Shown in pieces: positions 25,552 through 34,821 of a stretch of 64,000 nucleotides of DNA. The DNA comes from Pelomonas caseinilytica. Its GTDB lineage: Bacteria; Pseudomonadota; Gammaproteobacteria; Burkholderiales; Burkholderiaceae_C. A program made the translations under genes and the position numbers. The notes under the pieces were generated by a model, which ran no database searches, was not told the origin of the DNA, and saw only the letters and a list, made by a program, of their open reading frames with translations. The stretch lies in assembly GCF_021353235.1 (NCBI RefSeq), contig NZ_JAJTWT010000005.1:1-64000 (forward strand), read 5' to 3'. Each line of letters begins with the position of its first letter. The first letter of the stretch is position 1.

Positions 25552-26772
25552 TCAGATCAGGGCCCCGCAGAAGTCCAACGCACCTGCTTCCTCCAGCGCG
25601 CGTTTGGTACCAGCCTCCAGAAATTGGCGATGCTTCACCAGCACGGCGAACACATCGGCGGTGCCCATCGCGCCCTCTAGCGGGGCCAGCGCCAGGGTGT
25701 CATGCGACTCGATGTTGGGCTCCACCGCAACCACGTCGTAGCCGGCCGAGGCCAGCGTTTGCGCGATGTGCATGGCCGGCGACTCGCGCAAGTCGTCGAT
25801 ATCCGGCTTGAAGGCCAGCCCCAGGCAGGCGACGCGCGGCTTGCGGCCCAGGCGGACCGACGCGTCCGCCACGGCGATCTTGATGCGGTCGATGACCCAA
25901 TCGGTCTTGCCGTTGTTGACTTCGCGAGCCGAGCGGATCAGGCGGGCCGTCTCCGGATTGCGTGACACGATGAACCACGGATCCACTGCGATGCAATGCC
26001 CACCGACGCCGGCCCCCGGCTGGAGGATGTTGACGCGCGGATGGCGGTTGGCCAGCCGGATCAGATTCCACACGTCGATGTGCTCCTTGTCGCAGATCAT
26101 CGACAGCTCGTTGGCGAAGGCGATGTTGACGTCGCGAAAGCTGTTTTCTGTCAGTTTGCACATCTCGGCCGTCCGGGCATCCGTCTCCAGCACCTCGCCG
26201 TGGACGAAAGAGCGGTAGAACGCGCTGACCGCCGCCGTAGCCCCCGGCGTGAGACCGCCGACGACCCGATCGTTCTCTACAAGCTCCGTCATGATCTTGC
26301 CGGGCAGCACGCGCTCCGGGCAGTACGCTATGTGGATGTCGGCGACGCTCACGCCTGCTCCCACCAAAACCTCAGCCATTGCTTCGGTCGTACCGACCGG
26401 GGAGGTCGACTCCAGGATGACCAGGTCGCCCGCCTTGACGAAGGGGGCGATGCTTCGTGTGGCCGCCAGCACGGCATCGATGTTTGGGCGCGGGATCGCC
26501 CCACCCTCATGAAACGGCGTCGGGACGCAGATCATGTAGATGTCGCCGGCCTGCGGCGTTGTGAACGCGGTCAGTCGCTGCGCCGCGACCGCCGAGCGGA
26601 CGAAGGCGTCCAGATCGGGCTCGACGATGTGGATCCGTCCCTGATTGATCGTATCTACAGCATGGGCGTTCAGGTCTACGCCCACGACGTGGTAGCCGTT
26701 GCTGGCCAGCAGCGCGGCGGTGGGCAGGCCAATGTAGCCCAGGCCGACCACGCAGACGATCTTCTTGTTCAT
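25552..26772 (-). CDS. wecC: UDP-N-acetyl-D-mannosamine dehydrogenase WecC (UDP-HexNAc 6-dehydrogenase)
   Basis: The protein has 406 aa. VVGLGYIGLPTAALLA (~residues 8-23) binds NAD, the catalytic loop is in GAGVGGHCIAVDPWF (~255-269, Cys active site), and YCPERVLPG (~145-153) is typical of the WecC/WbpA/WbpO branch, not of UDP-glucose dehydrogenases. It oxidises C6 of UDP-ManNAc (or UDP-GlcNAc) to the uronic acid in two NAD-dependent steps. It is the last gene of the long minus-strand array and follows wecB by 3 bp, fitting UDP-ManNAcA supply. Confidence 0.9.
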   Translation of the reverse strand: MNKKIVCVVGLGYIGLPTAALLASNGYHVVGVDLNAHAVDTINQGRIHIVEPDLDAFVRSAVAAQRLTAFTTPQAGDIYMICVPTPFHEGGAIPRPNIDAVLAATRSIAPFVKAGDLVILESTSPVGTTEAMAEVLVGAGVSVADIHIAYCPERVLPGKIMTELVENDRVVGGLTPGATAAVSAFYRSFVHGEVLETDARTAEMCKLTENSFRDVNIAFANELSMICDKEHIDVWNLIRLANRHPRVNILQPGAGVGGHCIAVDPWFIVSRNPETARLIRSAREVNNGKTDWVIDRIKIAVADASVRLGRKPRVACLGLAFKPDIDDLRESPAMHIAQTLASAGYDVVAVEPNIESHDTLALAPLEGAMGTADVFAVLVKHRQFLEAGTKRALEEAGALDFCGALI

Positions 26773-26775
26773 TCC

Positions 26776-27921
26776 TCAGATCCTCTTCAACAAATCGACG
26801 ATGCGGCCACATGCCTGGCCGTCGCCATACGGATTGTGCGCGTGCGCCATCGACTGATAGGCCGCCTCGCTGTCAAGCAGTTCACGGACGTGGTCGACGA
26901 TGCGCTGCCGATTGGCGCCCACGAGCCGTACAGTGCCGGCGGCCACTGCCTCCGGCCGTTCCGTCACGTCGCGCATCACCAGGACGGGCTTGCCCAGGCT
27001 GGGCGCCTCTTCCTGAATGCCGCCGCTGTCGGTAAGCACCAGGTACGCGTGCTTGAGCAGGTAGACAAAAGGCTCGTAGTCGATCGGTGCGACCAAGTGC
27101 ACGTTGGCTAGGCCGGAGAGAATCTCGTTGACCGGCTGCTGCACGTTGGGGTTCAGATGGACCGGGTAGACGAAGCGCACGTCTGGATAAATGCTGGCCA
27201 GCTCACGCAGCGCCTCGCAGATCTGCAGGAAGCCGCCGCCGAAGTTCTCGCGGCGGTGGCCGGTGATCAGCACGAACCGCGTGGTGCGCCAGTTGAAAGG
27301 CAGTCGCCCTTCAAGCAGCGCGGTCACGTGCGCCCGGCGGTCGGAGTCGCCGTCGATGCGTGCCAACACCCACATCAGCGCATCGATCACGGTGTTGCCG
27401 GTTACTGAGATGCGATCGTCGGGCACGTGCTCATCCAGCAAGTTCTGACGGCTTACCGCCGTTGGGGCGAAGTGCCAGCGCGTCACCTTGCCAGCGACCT
27501 GGCGGTTGAACTCTTCGGGGAAGGGCGCGGAAACGTCGTGCGTGCGCAGCCCCGCCTCCACGTGCCCCACCGGCACGCCGGCGTAAAAGCCAGCCATCGC
27601 CGTGGCCAGTGTCGTCGTGGTGTCGCCATGGACCAGCAGCAGGTCGGGGCGCTCGCGTTGGATGACGTCGCGCATGCCTAGCAGCACGGCGGCGGTGACG
27701 TCGAACAGGTCTTGACCCGACTTCATCAGGTTCATGTCGATGTCGGGCGTAATGTCGAAGGTCTGCAACACCTGGTCCAGCATCTGCCGGTGCTGGGCAG
27801 TGACGCAGGCAAGCGTCTCGAAATCGTCGTCGTGGCGGCGCAGCGCGTGGTACAGCGGTGCCATCTTGATGGCTTCGGGCCGGGTGCCGAACACCAGCAT
27901 CACTTTCTTCTTGCGATTCAT
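26776..27921 (-). CDS. wecB: UDP-N-acetylglucosamine 2-epimerase (non-hydrolysing) WecB
   Basis: The protein has 381 aa beginning MNRKKKVMLVFGTRPEAIKM, the family hallmark. VHGDTTTTLATAMAGFYAG and VGHVEAGLRTHDVSAPFPEE (~residues 95-135), TGHRRENFG (~215) and TDSGGIQEEAPSLGKPVLV (~288-306) are all present. It interconverts UDP-GlcNAc and UDP-ManNAc. The ATG at 27921 overlaps the stop of the GT4 gene; the longer frame (to 28977) is a shadow. WbpI, which epimerises UDP-GlcNAc3NAcA, is a paralog, so this gene could also serve that step. Confidence 0.92.
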   Translation of the reverse strand: MNRKKKVMLVFGTRPEAIKMAPLYHALRRHDDDFETLACVTAQHRQMLDQVLQTFDITPDIDMNLMKSGQDLFDVTAAVLLGMRDVIQRERPDLLLVHGDTTTTLATAMAGFYAGVPVGHVEAGLRTHDVSAPFPEEFNRQVAGKVTRWHFAPTAVSRQNLLDEHVPDDRISVTGNTVIDALMWVLARIDGDSDRRAHVTALLEGRLPFNWRTTRFVLITGHRRENFGGGFLQICEALRELASIYPDVRFVYPVHLNPNVQQPVNEILSGLANVHLVAPIDYEPFVYLLKHAYLVLTDSGGIQEEAPSLGKPVLVMRDVTERPEAVAAGTVRLVGANRQRIVDHVRELLDSEAAYQSMAHAHNPYGDGQACGRIVDLLKRI

Positions 27922-29147
27922 CGAACTTGCAGCTTTCTGAGAATGTCCAGCATCCGGCGCGCCAAGTCGGTACGGTTGTATTTGCGCCCGGCCGCCGGGC
28001 CATTGGCGCGATAACGGGCCATCCGTTCGGGGTCGGTACGCAGGCGCACCAGAGCCTCCTCGAGCTGGATGGCGTTGCTCGATTCGAACACCTCGCCCAC
28101 GCCCTCGCGGCGCACAATCTCGGCGGATTCGCCGGGCACGCCATGCAGCACGGGGATGGCCATTCCCATGCATTCGAAGAGCTTGGACGGAATGACAGAG
28201 TCGAACAGGTCCGTCTTTCTCAGGTGGATGATGGACACATCCAACAGCGACCAGTAGCGCACCACTTCTGACTTCGGGACGGAGTCGATGAAGCGCACAT
28301 TGGCCAGACCGAGGCGCGCGCTCTGTGCGACCAGCGCGGCCTTCTCGGCACCGTGACCCAGGAAAATCAGCCGCACGTCCTGCGCGTCGGGCCGGCGCTG
28401 CAGCGCAGCGGCCGCTTCCAGTAGCGTTTCCAGACCGTGCGCCATGCCATGGGTGCCGATGTAGCCCGCCACGAAGCAGCCCTCTAGGCCGAGATCGCGC
28501 ACCAGCGTCGCGTCCTTTAGCATCGGATGGAAGTTGGCGAGATCGACGCCGTTGGTGACGACTTCGATCTTGGAGCTGTCGATGCCGCGGCGTGTCAACG
28601 CATCCTTGAAGGCGTGCGTCACGGCCACGATGAGGTCGGCCTTGCGGTACAGGAATAGCTCGAGGCGTTCCAGCAGCCGGATTGCAGCCGACTCCTTCAT
28701 GGCGCCTACCGCCTTGATCGACTCCGGCCAGAGGTCGCGCAGCTCGAAGACCCAGGGCCGACGCTTGAGCAGGCCGGTTGCATAGGCCGCACAGGCGGTG
28801 AAGAACTGCGGCGAAGTGCCTATTACAACGTCTACTCGCCGCACGAACAGCGCTGCAATGGTTGCCGTGACCATGAAGCTCAGATAGTCGAGGATGCGCT
28901 TGACGAAGCCCTCGTTCGCCGTGATGTACGACCAGACCCGGATCACACGGATGCCGTCCACCGTCTCGCTCTGCCACGGCCAGTTGCGGTAGCCGTCAAA
29001 GACGGCGCCCTTGGGAAAGTTTGGCGCGCAGGTGATGACGGTGACTTGGGCACCCTCGCGCACCCATTCGCGGCAGTGCTCGAAGGTGCGGCTGGCCGGC
29101 GCGTTTACCTCCGGCGGGAAATTGTCGGTCAGGAATAGGAGATGCAC
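27918..29147 (-). CDS. WbuB-like glycosyltransferase family 4
   Basis: The protein has 409 aa. MHLLFLTDNFPPEVNAPASR (N-terminal), VFELRDLWPESIKAVGAM (~residues 132-149), TNGVDLANFHP and YIGTHGMAHGLE followed by the donor site PSKLFECMGMAIPVL are characteristic of the WbuB family, whose prototypes transfer L-FucNAc or related amino sugars. Its overlap with wecB by 4 bp suggests that it uses a sugar made nearby. The acceptor is unknown. Confidence 0.88.
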   Translation of the reverse strand: MHLLFLTDNFPPEVNAPASRTFEHCREWVREGAQVTVITCAPNFPKGAVFDGYRNWPWQSETVDGIRVIRVWSYITANEGFVKRILDYLSFMVTATIAALFVRRVDVVIGTSPQFFTACAAYATGLLKRRPWVFELRDLWPESIKAVGAMKESAAIRLLERLELFLYRKADLIVAVTHAFKDALTRRGIDSSKIEVVTNGVDLANFHPMLKDATLVRDLGLEGCFVAGYIGTHGMAHGLETLLEAAAALQRRPDAQDVRLIFLGHGAEKAALVAQSARLGLANVRFIDSVPKSEVVRYWSLLDVSIIHLRKTDLFDSVIPSKLFECMGMAIPVLHGVPGESAEIVRREGVGEVFESSNAIQLEEALVRLRTDPERMARYRANGPAAGRKYNRTDLARRMLDILRKLQVR

Positions 29148-29148
29148 G

Positions 29149-30807
29149 TCAAGTCCAGTCGAAATCCACGCGAGCCTGTGCGTCGCGCAATTCCACGACG
29201 GCGCAGGTCGTGTCCACTACTTGGCCGAACTTGGAGGCGTATGACGAGCTCTCCAGGCGCAGCGCTCCCTGAGTCGTGCGCAGGCGCAGCTGCCCGCCGC
29301 TCGGCAAAGTGAGCCGCAAAGCGTGCTCGCCGTCGTCTTCGACGCGCACGCCGGGATGGAAGTGGTAGCGGGCTTGCGCGTGGCAGAAACGGCCCGTCAC
29401 GCGGTCCGACACAGTCAGGCCGGCGGTGCGCCAGTGCCATTCGCGGTGGTGTTCAGGCCGGCCCGGAAGGCGGCGGTAGCCGTCATGGGCACAGGCGACG
29501 ACGGCCTCGTCGCGCCCTACGCTCATGCACAGGCCAACCGGCCGCGCGCGGCGCGCAACACGGAAACCGCCCCAGACCTCGGACGAGTCCTGGCCGTCGA
29601 TGATCACCGTGCTGTGCGCGGCGGTGCCACGCTCGCGCAGCCGCTCTGGACCGAGGCCGTAGCGCGAGGTTCCACCATTGACGATCGCCCGTTCGCCGAA
29701 GACAGACAGCTCGAACGACAGCGTGTCCGCGTGTGCGTGTCCCGGCAGGTAGTCGGGGCCGATTGGGGCGACATCGAGCAGTGCTACAGCTACGGGTAGA
29801 TCAACGCGCAGGTAGCCGCTGTCGGGCAGCGCCGTCAGAACCGGACCCGCGGGCCGCGGCCATGCCAGCACGGGTGCGTCTACGCCGACTCGGGCGGCAT
29901 AGTCCAGCAACGTCTGCGGCGGTGGTGCGATGCCAATGGCTGCGTCGTTGAATAGCGAGATCTCACCGTCGGGATGGCAGACGGCGCGCAGCCAGGCGGT
30001 CATGCGGCTCGCCGTGCGCCGCCATCCGTCCACGGTGTCCGCGGGCACGCGGCCTGGGAATGCGCTCGCGGCGTTGAGCATGTCGAGCACATCCTCCAGG
30101 AAAATCGCGTGGTACATCGGACTGCGTTCGAAATTGCCGCCGTCAGGCAGGACCTGTTCGTGCAGCTCTTCCGCCAAGATTGCCAGGCCCTTCGCCAGCC
30201 AGCGTTCGGACTCGGGACCGTCAAAGAACAGGCCGGCGAAAACCAACGCCTTGGCGTTCACGAACAGGTGGTTGCCCAGCAGGTGCCACTCCAGACGCTG
30301 CGTCAGCCAGCGCGCCTGTGCGGCGAGGCTGTCGCGCTGCGACACGCTCAAAGGGCGACCGTCCAGGTGGCGTTTTATCCAGTTTACGATCCGCAACGAA
30401 CAGGGGTACGGCTCCCAGCCGGTGCCGCCGACAGAATGATGGGTAATCCAATCGTCCATCAGGGCGATGTGCCATGCGTCGCGCGCGGGCGCGTCCGCCG
30501 CGTTCAGGTCGTCGAAGTAGTGCAGGTTGTAGAGCCAAAGCTTGGACCGAGTTGTCTCCTCCCAGTCATCGCGCGTAAGTGTGCCCGCTTCGTTGAGGAA
30601 GCTGAAGGCACGTGCACCGCTCATCGTTGGGGCGCGATGCACGGGCTGCCGCCAGGTTCCAGACGCAAGTCGTAGCGCCGGCGCTGCCGAGCGGTCTAGG
30701 CGCGGACGGTGCATCCGAAACCACAACCGGCCGTAGAACTGGACTGGCTTGAGGTATTTGAGCGTGTGCCAATAGCGACTCGCCTTGGCCAGTGGGCTCA
30801 AGAGCAC
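29149..30807 (-). CDS. Heparinase II/III-like alginate lyase family protein
   Basis: The protein has 552 aa. An alpha/alpha toroid (~residues 60-320, with YNLHYFDDLNA, EPYPCSLRIVNWIK, LLGNHLFVNAKALVFAG) is followed by a beta-sandwich heparinase II/III domain with PGHAHADTLSFELSVFGERAIVNGG (~346-372), which contains the conserved His residues. Such proteins sit in many exopolysaccharide loci and are thought to cleave or trim uronic-acid-containing chains. No signal peptide is seen. The GTG at 30807 is the first start inside the frame after the neighbouring stop; it overlaps the next gene by 10 bp. Confidence 0.85.
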   Translation of the reverse strand: MLLSPLAKASRYWHTLKYLKPVQFYGRLWFRMHRPRLDRSAAPALRLASGTWRQPVHRAPTMSGARAFSFLNEAGTLTRDDWEETTRSKLWLYNLHYFDDLNAADAPARDAWHIALMDDWITHHSVGGTGWEPYPCSLRIVNWIKRHLDGRPLSVSQRDSLAAQARWLTQRLEWHLLGNHLFVNAKALVFAGLFFDGPESERWLAKGLAILAEELHEQVLPDGGNFERSPMYHAIFLEDVLDMLNAASAFPGRVPADTVDGWRRTASRMTAWLRAVCHPDGEISLFNDAAIGIAPPPQTLLDYAARVGVDAPVLAWPRPAGPVLTALPDSGYLRVDLPVAVALLDVAPIGPDYLPGHAHADTLSFELSVFGERAIVNGGTSRYGLGPERLRERGTAAHSTVIIDGQDSSEVWGGFRVARRARPVGLCMSVGRDEAVVACAHDGYRRLPGRPEHHREWHWRTAGLTVSDRVTGRFCHAQARYHFHPGVRVEDDGEHALRLTLPSGGQLRLRTTQGALRLESSSYASKFGQVVDTTCAVVELRDAQARVDFDWT

Positions 30808-32924
30808 ACCCCCCCCGCGGCGATTTCGATGCTGACGCGGCTCACCTCGATCAACTGCTCTAGGGGGATCGGCGACGCGCCGCCCTGTGTAACTGCGTCG
30901 ACGAAGGCCTTTGCGCAGGCCTTCTGGCCCTTGTCCTGGCGCCACAGCGACAGCTTGGTGAAGCCCGGCCAGCCGAAGCCGATCAACTTGCGGAAGTTGT
31001 CCAACTGCAGCACGCGACCGGCGGCGAAGATCTCCAGCCGTTCCTTGGGGAAGGCCTTGCTGCCGTTAGCGAAGTAATGGACGGTCCCGATAGAGCCGTC
31101 CGCGAAGCGCAGCTGGATCGTCACCGTGTCGCCAGTGCTGCTGTCCATGTCCAGGCGGTCCCAGCCGGTGATTGGCGCGTCCGCGAGGAAGCGCAGCAGA
31201 TCAATGAAGTGGCACGCCTCGCCGATGATGCGGCCGCCGCCGACCGCGGGGTCCTGCGTCCAGTGCTCACCGGGAATCGCCCCGGCGTTCACCGTCATGA
31301 CGAACGACTTGGGCACGGTCACGCCCAGCAGCAACTGCTTCATGCGCACGACATGCGGCGCGAAGCGCCGGTTGAAGCCCACCATCAGCAGTCGGTTGGC
31401 GTCGCGCGCCGTCGCGTGAATGCGTGCGAGTTCGTCCAGCGTCAGGCACAGGGGCTTCTCAACGAAGACGTGCTTGCCGGCGGCCAACGCCTGCAGCGTG
31501 AGCGCGGCGTGGCTGTCGTGGCGAGTTGTGATCACGATGGCGGCAGCCTGTGCGTCTTCGATCGCCGCGGCGGTGTCGGTCGTCGTCTTCGCGAAGCCGA
31601 ACTTGCGCGCGGCGTGAAGGCCGCTGACGCCAGTCGCGGACGCGACAGCGTGCAGCCGCGCACCCGAGGACTTGAAGGCCGGGATCAGCACGGCCGTAGC
31701 GTAGTTGCCCGAGCCGATGAAGCTGATGTCAAGACTGCCAGCTCCGGCCGCCGCGCCCGTGGTCATGGCGGCAGGCGGCAGCACTACGGTACGGGCCAGG
31801 GCGCGGTCTGCGTCTTGTACCGGATATTTCAGCACGATTCCAAGCGCCTGCTCGGCGCCACCGACCACGTCGTAGGCCGCGGTCGCCATGTCAACGTCGA
31901 AACGGTGCGTAACTAGTCGCGATACGTCCAGTTGACGTGTGGACAGCATGTCCAGCACGGCCTCGAAGTTGCGCTGCTCTGTCCAGCGCACGTAGCCAAA
32001 CGGGTAGTCCTGGCCCTTCTCCTCGTAGTTGGAGTCGTAGCGGCCGGGGCCGTAGGAGCACGACACCTGGAAGGTGAGTTCCTTCTCGAAGAAGTCAGCG
32101 CGTGACAGCTCCAACCCGGTCACGCCGACGAGAACGATGCGTCCGCGCTTGCGGCACATCAACGCAGCTTGGTGGACAGGCTCGTTGCTCTTGGTAGAAG
32201 CGGTTATCAGGACCGCGTCGACGCCGCGGCCACGCGAGTAGCTCTTCGCCGCTTCGAGCGGGTCCTGGCCCTGTGCGAGATTGACCACCTCGGCGCCGAA
32301 CTCTCGCGCCAGCGCCAGTTTGGTCGCGTCGAAGTCCAGGCCTAGTACGCGACAGCCATGCGCGCGCAGCAACTGCACGGTGATCAGACCGATCAGGCCC
32401 AGGCCAGTGACCACGACGGTCTCGCCCAGCGTCGGCTGCACCAGCCGGATACCCTGCAGCGCGATAGCGCTGATGACAGTGAAGGCGGCTTCCTCGTCGG
32501 CCACGCCTTCAGGCACCTTGGCGCAAAGGTTGGCCGGCACCGCCACGACTTCCGCGTGCTTGCCGTTGGACGCGACTCGGTCACCCACCTCAAAGCCGGT
32601 CACGCCGGCGCCGACCTCGACGACTTCGCCGATGTTGCAATAGCCCATGGGCAGAGGCTGGTCAAGCTTATTGCGCACAGCCTCCAGCGTTGGTGCGAGT
32701 CCATCGGTCCTGATCTTGTCAAGCACCATGCGCACCTTGTCAGGCTGCTGGCGGGCCTTCTCGATCCAGCCGGCCTTGCCGAAGTCGACCAGCATGCGCT
32801 CGGTCCCGACGGAGACAAGGCTGCGCGTTGTGCGGATCAGCAGATGTCCGCGCTTGACGGCGGGGCAGGGGATGTCGGCGACCTCGGTGGCCCCGGTTTT
32901 CAGGTTCTGTAGGACTTGCTTCAC
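30798..32924 (-). CDS. Bi-domain oxidoreductase: zinc-type alcohol dehydrogenase fused to Gfo/Idh/MocA
   Basis: The protein has 708 aa. Residues ~1-370 are an MDR/alcohol dehydrogenase-like domain (MGYCNIGEVVEVGAGV, VVVTGLGLIGLITVQLL as the NAD site ~168-184). Residues ~395-705 are a Gfo/Idh domain (DISFIGSGNYATAVLIPAFK, VFVEKPLCLTLDEL with the conserved EKP, ~488-501). This fused architecture is found in EPS clusters next to heparinase-like genes. It probably performs two redox steps on one sugar nucleotide; the substrate is unknown. It overlaps both neighbours by 4-10 bp. Confidence 0.87.
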   Translation of the reverse strand: MKQVLQNLKTGATEVADIPCPAVKRGHLLIRTTRSLVSVGTERMLVDFGKAGWIEKARQQPDKVRMVLDKIRTDGLAPTLEAVRNKLDQPLPMGYCNIGEVVEVGAGVTGFEVGDRVASNGKHAEVVAVPANLCAKVPEGVADEEAAFTVISAIALQGIRLVQPTLGETVVVTGLGLIGLITVQLLRAHGCRVLGLDFDATKLALAREFGAEVVNLAQGQDPLEAAKSYSRGRGVDAVLITASTKSNEPVHQAALMCRKRGRIVLVGVTGLELSRADFFEKELTFQVSCSYGPGRYDSNYEEKGQDYPFGYVRWTEQRNFEAVLDMLSTRQLDVSRLVTHRFDVDMATAAYDVVGGAEQALGIVLKYPVQDADRALARTVVLPPAAMTTGAAAGAGSLDISFIGSGNYATAVLIPAFKSSGARLHAVASATGVSGLHAARKFGFAKTTTDTAAAIEDAQAAAIVITTRHDSHAALTLQALAAGKHVFVEKPLCLTLDELARIHATARDANRLLMVGFNRRFAPHVVRMKQLLLGVTVPKSFVMTVNAGAIPGEHWTQDPAVGGGRIIGEACHFIDLLRFLADAPITGWDRLDMDSSTGDTVTIQLRFADGSIGTVHYFANGSKAFPKERLEIFAAGRVLQLDNFRKLIGFGWPGFTKLSLWRQDKGQKACAKAFVDAVTQGGASPIPLEQLIEVSRVSIEIAAGGVCS

Positions 32925-34054
32925 TTCGCGGCTTCGATTTGTCGTTGGATGCGGGCGCGAGCCTCGCTGAAGGAGAAGGTCGCCAGGCGTTCCCTTGCGC
33001 GGACCATGTCAGTGATGCGCAGCATCAGCAGAGTGGAAAGGACGACCTCTTCCCACGCGCGTGCTGCCTGCCGCTGGAAGGGTTGCAAAATCGCAAGTCG
33101 ATGGCCGACATCCTTGGGCCAGAACCGCTTGCGCTGTACGTGTGAACCGCGCCAGATGGTCAGGTGCCGGAAATCGTCGATCTTCGCGATCGTCTCTCCA
33201 TGTTGCAGGTTGATTGTTTCGTTGATGCCTTCGAATGGCTCGCAGCGCGATGTGAGCGTGACCGTGAAGAGGTCGCCTCGGTCCGAGGTGATCGTGATGG
33301 AGACGTTGTCGTCAGGCTCATCGGCATCAGCCCAACTCAATGACACATCCATCCTGTCCGGCATTCCTCGCCAAGACAGCACGTGCACCATCAAATCCAG
33401 CCAGTGGCCGACATTGCCGCAGATCCGCGTGCCTTCTTCCGGGCGCCGATACCAGTGCTCCGCGCCAAGCTGATGGCCACTGATGAAGCACGACAGCGTG
33501 AAGCCGCCGTTCGAGTCAACAGGCATGACCGAGCGCAGATGCCTTACGGCACTGGAAAACGGGCGATTGTAGCCAGCGAAGATCCGGCCCTCCGCGCCGC
33601 GGCAGGCGCGTAGCAGGCGCACCAACTGCTCTTCAGTGACAGCGATCGGCTTCTCGACGTAAACCTGAAGTCCCGCCTGCAAAGCCAGTACGGCGTAGTC
33701 GGCATGCGACGCGTGGTTCGATGCGATGTAGATCGTACGTAGCCGGGGATCCGTGAGCAGTTCGTTGATGCTCGCCGGAGTCGATCGCACGCGCTGTGCA
33801 CGGGCGAGCGACTGTTGTGCGCGGGGATCGACGTCGTAGCACGCGAGGATGCGTGAGCCGAAAGTGCTGTGGATGAAATAGCCGATGGTGGCAAAGGCGA
33901 ACTGGCCACAACCTATCAACCCGATGTCGGGCGCGGGCCGACGCAATGCGAACGTGGGCAGCCCAATGCGGAGACGGCCAGCGGCCTTGAAGAGGCTGCG
34001 ACCGAGGCCGTAGATTGCAATAAAGCGGACGAACTTGCGGAGTCCGGCGCTCAT
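32921..34054 (-). CDS. Gfo/Idh/MocA family oxidoreductase
   Basis: The protein has 377 aa. After a ~40-residue N-terminal extension the NAD site reads DIGLIGCGQFAFATIGYF (~residues 43-60), the conserved VYVEKPIAV (~131-139) provides the catalytic Lys, and GHWLDLMVHVL (~217) the His region. It belongs to the group found beside bi-domain dehydrogenases in glycan loci. The nucleotide-sugar substrate cannot be read from sequence. It overlaps the neighbours by ATGA on both sides. Confidence 0.85.
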   Translation of the reverse strand: MSAGLRKFVRFIAIYGLGRSLFKAAGRLRIGLPTFALRRPAPDIGLIGCGQFAFATIGYFIHSTFGSRILACYDVDPRAQQSLARAQRVRSTPASINELLTDPRLRTIYIASNHASHADYAVLALQAGLQVYVEKPIAVTEEQLVRLLRACRGAEGRIFAGYNRPFSSAVRHLRSVMPVDSNGGFTLSCFISGHQLGAEHWYRRPEEGTRICGNVGHWLDLMVHVLSWRGMPDRMDVSLSWADADEPDDNVSITITSDRGDLFTVTLTSRCEPFEGINETINLQHGETIAKIDDFRHLTIWRGSHVQRKRFWPKDVGHRLAILQPFQRQAARAWEEVVLSTLLMLRITDMVRARERLATFSFSEARARIQRQIEAAK

Positions 34055-34821
34055 GTAGAGTCCTTAGATTGGATACGGCGCGCGGCTCGCACGCGGCTCA
34101 CAGCGGCGGCGATCATCCGAAGCATGTCGATACGCACAGCGATCCGGCGCTGCCATCCCAGCCCGTTCTTTGGCGTGACGTTGTGACGGTGTTGGCGGTA
34201 GCGCACCAACGGCTTGTCAAGCTGATAGAGGCCGTCGGCAGCGGCTGCGGCCACGGTGAGCCAATGGTCGTGGGCATAGACGGACGCGGGGAAGGGCAGC
34301 AGGATGTCCAGCAGCGAACGGCGCAGTGCGACCGCGCAGCCGAAGACTCTGCAGCGCACGCATTGAGCAGCAAGGAACGCCGCGCCGCGGAACTCGCCTT
34401 CTTCGACGGAATTCCAGCGCGGATCGAGTGTGCGTCCCGCCTCGTCCATCGTAGTCAGCGCGTGATGGACCATCTGGACACGTGGGTGAGCCGCCAGCGC
34501 GGCCATCACTTCGCGGACCTTCTCCGGTGCCCACACGTCATCCTGATCGGAAAGAAAGATCACGTCGCCGCTGGCGGCCTTCAAGGCCCGCTCAAAGTTG
34601 CGCACGTGGCCGAGGTTGGGGCCGCAGGGAAGGACGTGCACGCGCGGATCGCCGATGTCGCGTACGGTCTGGACTGTCGCGTCCTTGGACCCATCGTCGC
34701 TCAAGATCACCTCGTCCTCGCATCCGAGTTGCGCCAAGATGCTGCGAAGCTGCTCTTCGACGTAAAGCTGTCCGTTGTAGGTTGCGATGCAGACGCTGAT
34801 TCTCGGCTTGCCTGTGCTCAT
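34051..34821 (-). CDS. Glycosyltransferase family 2
   Basis: The protein has 256 aa. The GT-A signature is complete: ISVCIATYNGQLYVEEQLRS (~residues 8-27), DEVILSDDGSKDAT (~36-49), GDVIFLSDQDDVWAP (~83-97, DxD equivalent SDQDD). The ending is cationic. It resembles rhamnosyl- or amino-sugar transferases of repeat-unit assembly. The donor is unknown. Confidence 0.88.
   Translation of the reverse strand: MSTGKPRISVCIATYNGQLYVEEQLRSILAQLGCEDEVILSDDGSKDATVQTVRDIGDPRVHVLPCGPNLGHVRNFERALKAASGDVIFLSDQDDVWAPEKVREVMAALAAHPRVQMVHHALTTMDEAGRTLDPRWNSVEEGEFRGAAFLAAQCVRCRVFGCAVALRRSLLDILLPFPASVYAHDHWLTVAAAAADGLYQLDKPLVRYRQHRHNVTPKNGLGWQRRIAVRIDMLRMIAAAVSRVRAARRIQSKDST

Noticed and set aside
26776-28977. 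Extension of wecB to a 733-aa protein
   Set aside because: The upstream 350 residues are an out-of-frame reading of the GT4 gene; wecB start at 27921 is canonical.
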